Positions 42,776 through 51,669 of a DNA stretch of 64,000 nucleotides are shown one piece after another. The DNA lies in the NCBI GenBank assembly GCA_002449765.1, contig DJXN01000011.1, positions 22,889 through 86,888 of the forward strand, read 5' to 3'. Both the position numbers and the translations under genes were made by a program. The notes under the pieces are model-generated. The model was not told the origin of the DNA. It saw nothing but the letters and a program-made list of their open reading frames with translations, and made no database searches. The stretch is from Fibrobacter sp. UBA7003. GTDB taxonomy: Bacteria; Fibrobacterota; Fibrobacteria; Fibrobacterales; Fibrobacteraceae. Each line of letters starts with the position of its first letter. Position 1 is the stretch's first letter.

Positions 42776-44161
42776 TTATTTCAGCTTCTTCAGTTCGTGC
42801 CGGAGCATGAGCACGCCGATGATGGCCGCACCCGTGTCGGCGATGGGCTGCGCCATGAACACGCCCTTCAGTTCAAAGAAGTGCGGGAGCACGAGCAAAA
42901 AGGGAATTAGCAGAATCACCTGCCTGCAGGCGTTCAGGAACATGGACCTGAGCGCCTTTCCCGTACCCTGGAAAAAGCTGCCCGAAACGAGCCCGAGCGG
43001 AATCATGAAGAACGCCGCCCCGAAAATCCGCATGGCCCACGCGGCGACTTCTTGCAGCTTGAGGTCGGTAGGTGCGAAGGGGGCCACGAACACTTCGGTC
43101 TTCCACATCAGTATCGCCCACGCCACGAGCATAAAGCTCCCCGCGTAGATGAACGTGAACTTGAGGGTGCCCTTCACGCGGGCGTTGAGGCGCGCGCCGA
43201 AGTTGTACCCGATGATGGGTTGCGTCCCGTGCACAAAGCCGAGCAGCGGGAGCAATATGAACGAGGCGATGCTGTTCACGATGCCGAATGCGGAAATCGC
43301 GAGGTCGCCGCCCGAGAGAGCCCCCGTATCGTGCAGGCTGATCGCCCCATAGGTGGTGAGGCTCCAGTTGAGGATGGCGTTCATCAGGCTGTTGCACACC
43401 TGCATAATGCTGGGCGGAATGCCGAGGATGATAATCTTCCTCACGTACGCGAAGCGCAACTTCATGTGGCGCCAGCGGATGCGGATGGGGGTATCTTTCT
43501 TTACGAAGAACTGCGTGATGAGCGATGCCGCCACCAGCTGTGAACCGATGGTGGCCCACGCGGCGCCCTCTATGCCCCAGCGGAACTGCACAATGAACAG
43601 CCAATCGAGCGCGATGTTCGTGACAGCTCCGATGACTTCGCGGAACATGGCCGTCTTGGGGTGACCCATGCTACGGATAAAGTGGTTCATGCCCGGGGCG
43701 ACCGTCTGGAATACCGCACCGCAAAGCAATATGCGCATGTAGCTACTGGCAACGGGGAGCGTCTGATCGCTTGCGCCGAACAGGCGGAGCAGGGGCTCCA
43801 TGAATATCTCGCCGAGCGTGAACGTGGTGGCGGCCATCAGTAACAGGAGCGAGAACGAGTTGTTCAGAATGATGCTTGCCTGGATGTACTTCTTTTGCCC
43901 GAGGCGGATGGCGAACAGCGTGTTGCCGCCTACGCCAATCATCATCGACATCGCCATGATGAACAGCATGATGGGGAAGCACAGCGTGATGCCCGCGATG
44001 CCGAGGCTTCCGACTTCGTGGCCCACGAAGAGGCGGTCTACTATATTGTAGAGCGCGTTCACCAGCATGCTCACGATGGAGGGCACCGAGAACTGCAATA
44101 CCAGTTTCGGGATGCTCGCGGTACCAAAGGAATTGAGGCGCTCGGAATTCAGTTTCGACAT
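42776..44161 (-). CDS. MATE-family multidrug efflux protein
   Basis: Inner-membrane antiporter, 461 residues, about 12 TM helices in two homologous halves. ATG 44161 (MSKLNSERLNSFG) is the natural start; a longer reading frame upstream has no promoter or RBS. VPSIVSMLVNALYNIVDRLFVGH and SFFQGTGKALRSM are typical MATE segments. A perfect -7 element TATATTTG lies at 44177-44170. Na+ or H+ coupling and substrate cannot be told. Confidence 0.92.
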   Translation of the reverse strand: MSKLNSERLNSFGTASIPKLVLQFSVPSIVSMLVNALYNIVDRLFVGHEVGSLGIAGITLCFPIMLFIMAMSMMIGVGGNTLFAIRLGQKKYIQASIILNNSFSLLLLMAATTFTLGEIFMEPLLRLFGASDQTLPVASSYMRILLCGAVFQTVAPGMNHFIRSMGHPKTAMFREVIGAVTNIALDWLFIVQFRWGIEGAAWATIGSQLVAASLITQFFVKKDTPIRIRWRHMKLRFAYVRKIIILGIPPSIMQVCNSLMNAILNWSLTTYGAISLHDTGALSGGDLAISAFGIVNSIASFILLPLLGFVHGTQPIIGYNFGARLNARVKGTLKFTFIYAGSFMLVAWAILMWKTEVFVAPFAPTDLKLQEVAAWAMRIFGAAFFMIPLGLVSGSFFQGTGKALRSMFLNACRQVILLIPFLLVLPHFFELKGVFMAQPIADTGAAIIGVLMLRHELKKLK

Positions 44162-44169
44162 TTCGGCGC

Positions 44170-44177
44170 CAAATATA
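44170..44177 (-). promoter_or_regulatory. TAnnTTTG -7 element of the MATE gene
   Basis: TATATTTG on the minus strand, 8 nt before the ATG. Confidence 0.55.
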
Positions 44178-44337
44178 GGAAAAGCGCGCAAGACGGGTAA
44201 GGCGTGAAAACTTGTTTCCCGAACACTGGTGTCCGGCCTGCATATGAAACGACTGTTGCATATAGGGATAAAATATGTAAAATAAACAAAAAGTTTGTGA
44301 TTTTGATTAAATTTTATTGATTTTGTTTTATAAACTA

Positions 44338-44368
44338 TTGCTTTTTTTGAATGAGGGTTGTATATTTG
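44338..44368 (+). promoter_or_regulatory. Promoter of the Cys-rich lipoprotein gene
   Basis: TTG at 44338-44340, 20-nt spacer, TATATTTG at 44361-44368, 43 nt before the ATG. Confidence 0.6.
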
Positions 44369-44411
44369 GAAAAGAATCGAACATATATTTAATAGAAAAA
44401 AGGAGAATGGT

Positions 44412-45557
44412 ATGAAAAGGAAACTTTTGAAATCGACATGTAGCATTGCTGCGGTGGCCCTTGCCGCGTTCATGTTCGCTGCCTGCGACGAAGACAGTCC
44501 GAGCGCCCCGGTCGGCGGTGACGAGAAGTCTTCTGCTGTCGAGAGTTCCGATGCGAAATCTTCGGGCAATGATGAGCCCGCTTCTAGCGAGACGGCTCCC
44601 GAAAGCAGCTCCGACGTTGCGGAAAGCTCCAGTTCCTTGCCGGAAACGCTGTCCAGCTCTAGCCTGGAGGAACGCTCTAGTTCTAGCATCTTCAAAGCGT
44701 GCATCGACATGGATGGGATGTGCCCGCCTTGTGAAGGTGACTTTTGCCCTGTGACAAATGTGGCCTGCAACCATTGCGATGTAGACGGCGAAGTGGCTCC
44801 TGACTGCAAGGGTGGCCCTGACTATGTATGCAGCGACAGACTCTGGAGGCAGATAAAGTCTACCTGCGAACATATTACCGATTACGACGGGATGAGCGCA
44901 GAAGGAAACTGCGTCGGGAGAAACGGTGAGTTCGCTACCGATTGCGAGACCGAGCAGCAATTCAAGTGCGTCGATAATTACTGGAGTGTCATGAATGTTG
45001 TCTGCCTTCCGGGTGGCGACTGCAACGGCGACGGCATCCCCGACGGAATCCGCAGGCCTGACCTGGAGCCCTGCGACACGGACACCCTGCTGGAATTCTA
45101 TGGCCGCGCTTACCAGTGCATTGAAAACAAGTGGGTGTACCTGCCGCCTCCGACCACGTACATTAATGAAAAGGCGACCGACGTCTCGGCCATGTATCGC
45201 GGCGGTCCGGCGGTTTCTCCGCGCGTCGTGAAGGTGGAAAGCGCTAGCGGCGCGGTTACCTTCCGTGACGATGGTGTGCTTGTGGACGACCGTTGCACTT
45301 TCAACGGGCTCGATGCGGAACTCAGGGGCGATACCCTGATTGCCTCCGTCCTGTATCCGGGATGCACAACGACCGGCGGCGGGTCCATGGGCGTCATCAC
45401 GTTCACTCTCAGCAGTGATTTTGCCGACGTGAAATACATCAGGTATTCAGGCGAAACGAAAACCAAGCCGGTTTGCGAAGCCGAGGAACTGCTGCCCTGC
45501 GGGAACACTTCCTCTTGCAATACCTGCAACGGCGATCGCGACGTCGCGGGCTGCTAA
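44412..45557 (+). CDS. Cysteine-rich lipoprotein with Ser-rich linker
   Basis: 381 residues. AGGAG at 44401-44405 and ATG 44412; lipobox FAAC places the lipid at about residue 27. A Ser/Glu/Ala-rich flexible linker (about 35-95, SSSS clusters), as in many Fibrobacter surface lipoproteins, leads to a domain with some twenty Cys residues (CPPCEGDFCPVTNVACNHC; a CLPGGDCNGDGIPDG segment looks like a calcium-binding DxDxDG loop). The end is again Cys-rich (CGNTSSCNTCNGDRDVAGC). Probably a surface protein locked by disulfides. Function unknown; a role in substrate binding is speculation. Confidence 0.82.
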   Translation: MKRKLLKSTCSIAAVALAAFMFAACDEDSPSAPVGGDEKSSAVESSDAKSSGNDEPASSETAPESSSDVAESSSSLPETLSSSSLEERSSSSIFKACIDMDGMCPPCEGDFCPVTNVACNHCDVDGEVAPDCKGGPDYVCSDRLWRQIKSTCEHITDYDGMSAEGNCVGRNGEFATDCETEQQFKCVDNYWSVMNVVCLPGGDCNGDGIPDGIRRPDLEPCDTDTLLEFYGRAYQCIENKWVYLPPPTTYINEKATDVSAMYRGGPAVSPRVVKVESASGAVTFRDDGVLVDDRCTFNGLDAELRGDTLIASVLYPGCTTTGGGSMGVITFTLSSDFADVKYIRYSGETKTKPVCEAEELLPCGNTSSCNTCNGDRDVAGC

Positions 45558-45569
45558 GGGTCCTGTGTC

Positions 45570-46451
45570 TTAAAAGGCCACGCGGTTCCTGCCGCTTTCC
45601 TTGGCCACGTAGAGCATCTTGTCGCACTGCGCGATCATCGCTTCGATTTGCGGAATGTCCTCTCCCTGTTTGGAGCAGAGCCCGAGCGAAATGGTCACCG
45701 GGATGACCGTATCCTTCCACGAGAACTTGTGGCGTTCCACGGCCTTGCGGAGGCGTTCGGCGCTCTTCTGCGCGTCTTCGGGCGAAATGTTCGAGAGCAG
45801 CAGCAGGAACTCCTCGCCGCCGTAACGGGCGAGCAGGTCGGATTCGCGTTTCTCTTCCTTGAGGATTCGCGCGATTTCCTTGAGAACCATGTCGCCGCAC
45901 TGGTGGCCCCAGGTGTCGTTCACGCGCTTGAAGTGGTCTGCGTCCACCATGATGGTGTGCACGAATTCCCCGCTGCGGCGGGCGAGCGCGAGTTCTCCGA
46001 GGCTTCGGTCCATAAAGCTGCGGCGGTTGCTAATCTTGGTGAGCGGGTCCATGGTGGCTGCTTCGTAGAGGGCGCGGTCGAAGGCTTCTTCGCTCTTGTC
46101 CTTGAATTCCACCTTCAAGACCATCTTGCCGACCTGCAGGCGCTTTTCGGAATCGAGTTCTGCAATCTGCACGGGTTGCCCGTCCACGAAGGTGCCGTTG
46201 GTGCTGCCGAGGTCGCGCACGGTCACGTGGACCCCGTCAAAGTCGATGGCGCAGTGCTTGCGGCTCACGAGTTCGTCGTCGAGTCGGACTCCGGCATCCT
46301 GCCCGCGGCCGAGGATGGTCGTACCTTTTTCAATGGCGATTTGCCGGAACTGTTCCTGCGGGTAGAGCACTATCAAATGCGGCCTCAGTTCGAGCCTCTC
46401 GAACTTGATTGTCTTGCCTGGGGTCACGATGGTCTGGTCCAAATCTTGCAT
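45570..46451 (-). CDS. FHA-GGDEF diguanylate cyclase
   Basis: Makes cyclic di-GMP under phosphopeptide control. 293 residues. FHA domain about 35-115 with ILGRGQDAGVRL, SRKHCAI and LGSTNGTFV (phosphothreonine-binding residues present). GGDEF domain about 130-293: DPLTKISNRRSF, GGEEF at 211-215 (active A-site) and RESD at 202-205, an intact inhibitory I-site five residues before. Cytoplasmic. A Ser/Thr kinase partner would be expected somewhere. Convergent with the Cys-rich lipoprotein gene, 12 nt apart. Confidence 0.93.
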   Translation of the reverse strand: MQDLDQTIVTPGKTIKFERLELRPHLIVLYPQEQFRQIAIEKGTTILGRGQDAGVRLDDELVSRKHCAIDFDGVHVTVRDLGSTNGTFVDGQPVQIAELDSEKRLQVGKMVLKVEFKDKSEEAFDRALYEAATMDPLTKISNRRSFMDRSLGELALARRSGEFVHTIMVDADHFKRVNDTWGHQCGDMVLKEIARILKEEKRESDLLARYGGEEFLLLLSNISPEDAQKSAERLRKAVERHKFSWKDTVIPVTISLGLCSKQGEDIPQIEAMIAQCDKMLYVAKESGRNRVAF

Positions 46452-46529
46452 AGGAACTCCGGTTTAGGGTAAAAATAGAAAAGTTAGATAGGAAAGATGT
46501 AAAAAATCATTTACAAAAAGGCGCTTTTT

Positions 46530-46549
46530 TCTTGTGATATCTTGTGATA
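46530..46549. repeat. Tandem 10-bp repeat
   Basis: TCTTGTGATA occurs twice in a row in the AT-rich leader between the FHA-GGDEF and fibro-slime genes. Confidence 0.6.
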
Positions 46550-46624
46550 ATTTGCACTTTCTTTTGTTGACTGGCCGGATTTTTACCGAAGTAAACGTAT
46601 TTTTAACAAAAAATAAAAAAAGAG

Positions 46625-46656
46625 TTGGCTTTTTTTCAAAGAAAAGAATAAATTTG
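46625..46656 (+). promoter_or_regulatory. Promoter of the fibro-slime gene
   Basis: TTG at 46625-46627, 21-nt spacer, TAAATTTG at 46649-46656, 65 nt before the start codon. Confidence 0.55.
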
Positions 46657-46721
46657 AGGTCGGTGTGGCATATTAAAAAGGCCGGTCTTTTTGGTATGCT
46701 TAGTTGGAAGGAAAACCATTG

Positions 46722-49700
46722 ATGGAAACAAAAATGATGAAATACATGAAGATCTCCCTGTGGAAGTGGGTTTTGGGTGCCTGCATGCTGTTTGTTGGCG
46801 TGCAGAGCGCTGCAGCCGCATGTACGGGTACGCTCCATTTTAAGAAGCCTGACGAATGGCCCGCTTCTTTCTATGTGACCATGAATAATAAGGCGGCCCT
46901 TGTCACTGCGGCGAACAAGAACCCCACGACGGGTTATTATGATTACGACTTGTCGAACGCCCTTGGCGAAGCCCAGGAAACGGCATTCGGCTTGGCGAAC
47001 TCTTCGTCAAACCCGCTCGACTACATCCTTGCCGCTGTATGGAATGGTCACTCTGCCTATGACCCGAATATTCCGAAGAATTCTCGAGATATCGCATGCC
47101 CGAGCACCAAGGGCACGACGGATGTCTGGGTTCTGGAAAACCCGAAGCAGGCGGGCAAGACCCTAGTTTCCTATACCGAACCGAATATCAAGTACATGTA
47201 TGTGCTCGTGCCGGACGAAGCGGAGTGGAAGGCGACCGTCCCGATGTGGTCTCCCGATGGAACCTACGCGAGCCGCCAGCCGTTCAAGGTCGCGCCGGGT
47301 ATGTGCGGATGGTACTACGCCGTGTGGATGGACGAACCCCTGCCGACATCCTTCATCTTCTTCAAGGACGATGACGCAGACTTGGAAGATGCCATTGGCT
47401 TGGACGGTTGGGAAGCGGATGTGCTTATCCCGATTCCGATGGAAGTCATCTATAACCAATATAATACTAACAAGGTTTACTTCATTGCCGATGTTGACTT
47501 GGCCGCAGAAAGCGCCGTCGACCAGATTTCGATTACGGACCCGGGCCTCGAAGGAAACTGCACCTACAAACTGGCCGCAATCCTCTACGATACCGATGCT
47601 AGCTTGCATGGCGCCTTTACCTGTGATGCCTACCCGCAGGTGGCCACGAACGGATGTGCCGTGGCTGGAGCCCCTTATTCCTATCCGGGAACAATCCCCT
47701 GTATCGGCGTGACTCCGGGGATTGTGAACGCGACGCTTCCGGCGACAAAGAAGCCGGTCTATAATCCGGCGAGCGGCTGCTTCGTGAGCCAGGAAGCCTT
47801 TGACGTGATGTTCAAGCCCACACCGGGCGTGAACTACCAGCACTGCCGTGACGTCACCTTCAGCCTCACCAAGGATGGCCTGTGGGAATACGACAGCTAT
47901 AACGAACCGACGGGCGCCTTTACCATCTTGAATGACCTGCTTACCGATCCCACTTGCCAGGCTGATGCTGCTTGCAAGAAGGCGGCAACTGCCAGACCGG
48001 GTCTCGGTAACGTGAGGTATGGTGTCGGTGAACAAGGGCAAACACCTACTCAAAATGGAATTTCACAGAAGGCTCAGACGCTCCTTCCTGGTGTTTCTGA
48101 CTGGTCTGCCATTGAACCGACAACCGGCTTGCCATACATCGACCTCTATCCGGTCTCTGACGGCGAATTTGGCGATGGTAAGCATCCCAACGTTTACGAC
48201 AACTCCACCTGGGATACCCGAATCAAGGGCAACAACAACCAGATGTTCTGCTTCGAGTCCCACGCCAAGTTCACTTACCGTCCGGGAATGCAGTTCTCGT
48301 TCCGTGGTGACGATGACATCTGGGTGTTTATCGACAACAAGCTTGCCGTGGACCTTGGCGGTACGCACTTGGCAGCCCCGGGCTACGTTAACCTGGATCA
48401 GTTTACAGGAGCTAGCGGCGCCCTCGTGGCCGGAACGGACTACGAAATCGACATTTTCTTCTGTGACCGCCGTACCGACATGAGTAACGTGCGTATCAAG
48501 ACGAACATGTACATCAAGCAGTCGACCGGTATCACGATTGACCCCAAACCGCAGGGCGATGGTGGCCTCGAACTTGATGTCTGCGTGCTCACGAGCGGCG
48601 GTGGCGACTGTGCCTCCGTGCTTGCCGGTACCGATGAAGGTTCAGAAGAATGTGGAGATAGTATTAAAACTGAGATTGCCTTCAAGATTGTCACCCGCAA
48701 GAAGGAACCGGTGCAGGGTTGTGGCGACTGTGCCGCTTTGACTCCGGGAACCATCAACCATGGCGGTATCGACCTCACGAACCCGAAGGTGCCGAAGTTC
48801 AACCAGGAAAAGATGAACGGACTTCCTCCCGGAACCTACTACCTCGCCATTACCGTGGATGGCAAGACTGCCTACCATAAGTTCAAAATCAAGGGTAACC
48901 TTGATGTCGTGACGCAGGATGTCGAGTTCCCGAATACCGACGGAGATGTCAACATCTACCCGGTCGGAACCAAATGGAAGTTCGAGGGCATGGGCCTCGC
49001 CGGCACGCGCCTCCCGATCTATGTATCCGCTCCGGACGATCAGGGCACGGTCGACCTCGCTTCTGCAGCGAACCAGACCTACACGCTCACGCTTTCTGCG
49101 GGTGCCACTCTCTACAAGAACAAGGAAGATACGACTCCGCTCTCTGTGCCTTATAACGGCAGGATTGACGAGAACGGTATCGATACCCTCTGGGTGGAAG
49201 TTCCGCTCGCTGGTTTGACTGCCGCCGAAACGAAGGTTACGGCTTCCGTGCGCACCGCTGTCGCGACACTCTCGTTCTTCGCCCCGCAGCTGTCGTTTGC
49301 CAAGCCCAAGACGACCGACTCCCTCGGCAACGTCATGGAATGGACTACGATGGATCAGGATCCCGATGTGGATGAGGATGGCGATGAATACTTCCACTGG
49401 GTGAATGCCGACGTGGACTTCTACCTCATTGTCCGTAACCCGGCGACGGGAGCCCTCTGCACGGAATGTAATTTTGCCCTGGATATCCTGGATGCCTCCA
49501 GCGGAGTTTCGGGTGCTGTCAGCGCTCTGGTAGACGGTGTCGCCTTGGTGCGTATCCGTTCGAGCCAGGTCTACGATGACCCGAGTCAGCCCGCGGCGAC
49601 CATGCTTGTGGGTGCTGTCGCGAACAACGCAGTCGCGGCTCCCTATGGCAACATGCATTTCTACAAACCGCCTGCACCGATGCCGCTCATTGTCGACATG

Positions 49701-51146
49701 TTCGACGTGAAGGGCGCTCCCACGGGCGAAATGAACATCTCGTCTAAGTTCTACAAGGAATCGGCGGACTACTTGGATGGTAGGGCGGACTCCATGGCGG
49801 TTATCTATGACCGTGCCATTCATCCGGACTCCATCCCGTTCTTCCTGTGCCTCAACTTCGACGAAAAGCACCTGGTGAAGATCAATCCTTATGATTTGGG
49901 TTATTCTACTAACCCGAAGGACAAGGAAATGTTCTGCTCCACGCAGTTCAGTGCTGCCGAAATCAAGGAAGCCTATGACAAGAGCCCGGATAACGGCCAG
50001 ACGCTCGTGTTTGCTGTCGACGATCCGTTCACTGCCGATGTGAAGACTTTGGTACTGAACGAAGACAGGATTGCATCGTTTACGACCTACAAGTGGAAGG
50101 GCGATACCGTGAAATCGTTCTTCGAAGGTCACCTGACCGACCGTATGGCTCCGATTATCCTTTCGGCTCGCGCTTCGGCAGAAACAGACGGTGGCGTGTA
50201 TGACCAGGTGAAGATTGTCGCTTCCGAACCGGTGATGGTTCTGGATGGCTCCGTGGCAACCTCGGCATTCAGCTATTATCTGAACTCTGCTGTCGATGAA
50301 GCGTTCAAGGAAGAAGAAGCCAAGTATATCCATGTGGAATCCCAGAACTCTCCCCAGAACAAGAGGGATACGCTTACGCTCCGTTACTACAACGATGACA
50401 AGCTGAAGCCGACTCCGCACGTGGGTGACTACATCCGTTTCCGTGCCGATAACGTTGTGTGGGCCGACTCCTCGAATGGGGCCGCTCCGGGTGCCGATAC
50501 GCTCAGGCCTGCCGACGATGCTTCTTGGCACTGGAATTCTCCGACGAACTACAATGCTACGGACCGCTTGCCGTCTCCGTGGGTGCAGGTTGTGGGTGAT
50601 GCGAAGATCGACGTGACCACGATTCCGTATAACGTTGCGGATCCGTCGGCCGTGGACGAAAATACCCCGGTGGGCGAAGTCTTCCCGGTCAAGACGAGCG
50701 AGAATATGGACGATGTCAAGTCGGCCCACCCGAATACGCTCGGCCACTTCGTGCAGTCTGACATGGGTTCCATCATCGGTGCCGATACATCTTTCACGAG
50801 GGTGTACCAGAACAATCCGCATGACATCTACTTCTTCTACGAAGTTGACTACTACACGAACCTCGGCTCGTTCGTTGCTCACCAGAGCGGAAAGATTTAC
50901 TGTGACGATGCGTTCTTCTCGGCCGACCCGACCCAGGAAGGCGCCGTGGGCGACTGCGTGAAGAACCCGCGCAACTTCTTCGTCGCATGGAACATGCTCT
51001 CTGACAAGCACCGCCTCGTGGGTACTGGTGCCTACATCACCAAGTACTCGTCCTACGTGAAGCTCGGTTCCGTCGGAACCAAGGGCAAGAAGGAAAAGAC
51101 CGAGGTCTGGGGCGTAAAACGCGGCACGGGCGTTGTTAAGAAGTAA
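46722..51146 (+). CDS. Giant fibro-slime domain surface protein
   Basis: 1474 residues. ATG 46722 is preceded by GAAGGA (9 nt); a TTG at 46704 would overlap the RBS. Signal peptide ends SAAA. The fibro-slime/PA14-like domain is at about 500-605 (CFESHAKFTYRPGMQFSF, RGDDDIWVFIDNKLAVDLGG), a fold that can bind glycans, first noted in Fibrobacter and slime moulds. Several Ig-like beta domains follow. Cys pairs recur (GGDCASVL, GCGDCAAL). The tail is basic (GVKRGTGVVKK) and lacks a T9SS type-A motif. Probably an outer-surface adhesin or cell-wall-binding structural protein. Monocistronic with a strong terminator. Confidence 0.88.
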   Translation: METKMMKYMKISLWKWVLGACMLFVGVQSAAAACTGTLHFKKPDEWPASFYVTMNNKAALVTAANKNPTTGYYDYDLSNALGEAQETAFGLANSSSNPLDYILAAVWNGHSAYDPNIPKNSRDIACPSTKGTTDVWVLENPKQAGKTLVSYTEPNIKYMYVLVPDEAEWKATVPMWSPDGTYASRQPFKVAPGMCGWYYAVWMDEPLPTSFIFFKDDDADLEDAIGLDGWEADVLIPIPMEVIYNQYNTNKVYFIADVDLAAESAVDQISITDPGLEGNCTYKLAAILYDTDASLHGAFTCDAYPQVATNGCAVAGAPYSYPGTIPCIGVTPGIVNATLPATKKPVYNPASGCFVSQEAFDVMFKPTPGVNYQHCRDVTFSLTKDGLWEYDSYNEPTGAFTILNDLLTDPTCQADAACKKAATARPGLGNVRYGVGEQGQTPTQNGISQKAQTLLPGVSDWSAIEPTTGLPYIDLYPVSDGEFGDGKHPNVYDNSTWDTRIKGNNNQMFCFESHAKFTYRPGMQFSFRGDDDIWVFIDNKLAVDLGGTHLAAPGYVNLDQFTGASGALVAGTDYEIDIFFCDRRTDMSNVRIKTNMYIKQSTGITIDPKPQGDGGLELDVCVLTSGGGDCASVLAGTDEGSEECGDSIKTEIAFKIVTRKKEPVQGCGDCAALTPGTINHGGIDLTNPKVPKFNQEKMNGLPPGTYYLAITVDGKTAYHKFKIKGNLDVVTQDVEFPNTDGDVNIYPVGTKWKFEGMGLAGTRLPIYVSAPDDQGTVDLASAANQTYTLTLSAGATLYKNKEDTTPLSVPYNGRIDENGIDTLWVEVPLAGLTAAETKVTASVRTAVATLSFFAPQLSFAKPKTTDSLGNVMEWTTMDQDPDVDEDGDEYFHWVNADVDFYLIVRNPATGALCTECNFALDILDASSGVSGAVSALVDGVALVRIRSSQVYDDPSQPAATMLVGAVANNAVAAPYGNMHFYKPPAPMPLIVDMFDVKGAPTGEMNISSKFYKESADYLDGRADSMAVIYDRAIHPDSIPFFLCLNFDEKHLVKINPYDLGYSTNPKDKEMFCSTQFSAAEIKEAYDKSPDNGQTLVFAVDDPFTADVKTLVLNEDRIASFTTYKWKGDTVKSFFEGHLTDRMAPIILSARASAETDGGVYDQVKIVASEPVMVLDGSVATSAFSYYLNSAVDEAFKEEEAKYIHVESQNSPQNKRDTLTLRYYNDDKLKPTPHVGDYIRFRADNVVWADSSNGAAPGADTLRPADDASWHWNSPTNYNATDRLPSPWVQVVGDAKIDVTTIPYNVADPSAVDENTPVGEVFPVKTSENMDDVKSAHPNTLGHFVQSDMGSIIGADTSFTRVYQNNPHDIYFFYEVDYYTNLGSFVAHQSGKIYCDDAFFSADPTQEGAVGDCVKNPRNFFVAWNMLSDKHRLVGTGAYITKYSSYVKLGSVGTKGKKEKTEVWGVKRGTGVVKK

Positions 51147-51176
51147 TAGCGCTTCTTCGGTCTAAAATGAACTTGC

Positions 51177-51203
51177 ATCCCCGCCCTCAGGGCGGGGATT
51201 TTT
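51177..51203 (+). terminator. Terminator after the fibro-slime gene
   Basis: ATCCCCGCCC-TCA-GGGCGGGGAT then TTTTT; its U-tract abuts the -7 element of the next gene at 51205. Confidence 0.85.
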
Positions 51204-51204
51204 C

Positions 51205-51212
51205 TACATTTG
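51205..51212 (+). promoter_or_regulatory. TAnnTTTG -7 element of the SPOR gene
   Basis: TACATTTG ends 4 nt before the ATG at 51217, giving a probable leaderless mRNA. Confidence 0.55.
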
Positions 51213-51216
51213 GACC

Positions 51217-51627
51217 ATGCAAAAGATTAGCCTCCTGATTTGCCTCGCTGCGATAGCCTTGTCGTGGGCGGGTGACCCTACGGATATCGACTCCCTTTTC
51301 CGCGGCAAGGAATACAAGCCCGAACTGAGCTCTTCGCTGCGCGACACGACTGACATTTCGGCTCTCGCCGTATCGAAGGGTTCCGGAAAGGAATCCAAGG
51401 GAAATGGCTATTACGTTCTGCAGTTTGAGGCCGTGGGCGATTTCGATGCCGCCCAGCGTCGTAAGGCGCAGATTTCTGCATCGACGGGCTACAACATCCA
51501 GGTGGTGTTCGATGCCCCGTTCTACAAGCTGCGCGGCGGTGGATGGACATCAAGGAAGGCGGCCGAGGATAAGGCTCGCGAGCTTTCCATCTACAACATC
51601 AACGCGCTTGTCGTGAAGCTCAAGTAG
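51217..51627 (+). CDS. Exported SPOR-domain-like protein
   Basis: 136 residues with signal peptide (ends LSWA). A short disordered stretch (to about 60) precedes a SPOR-like domain: GYYVLQFEAVGDFDAAQRRK, the strand VVFDAPFYKLRGGGW and RKAAEDKARELS show the strand-helix-strand-x-KLRGG-strand-helix pattern. SPOR domains bind denuded peptidoglycan at septa. Faces the convergent DUF4011 gene. Start by leaderless logic; no Shine-Dalgarno. Confidence 0.8.
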   Translation: MQKISLLICLAAIALSWAGDPTDIDSLFRGKEYKPELSSSLRDTTDISALAVSKGSGKESKGNGYYVLQFEAVGDFDAAQRRKAQISASTGYNIQVVFDAPFYKLRGGGWTSRKAAEDKARELSIYNINALVVKLK

Positions 51628-51669
51628 CTTTTTAGCTGTTTCGCTGAATTCCGCGTAATGGGCGGGTCC

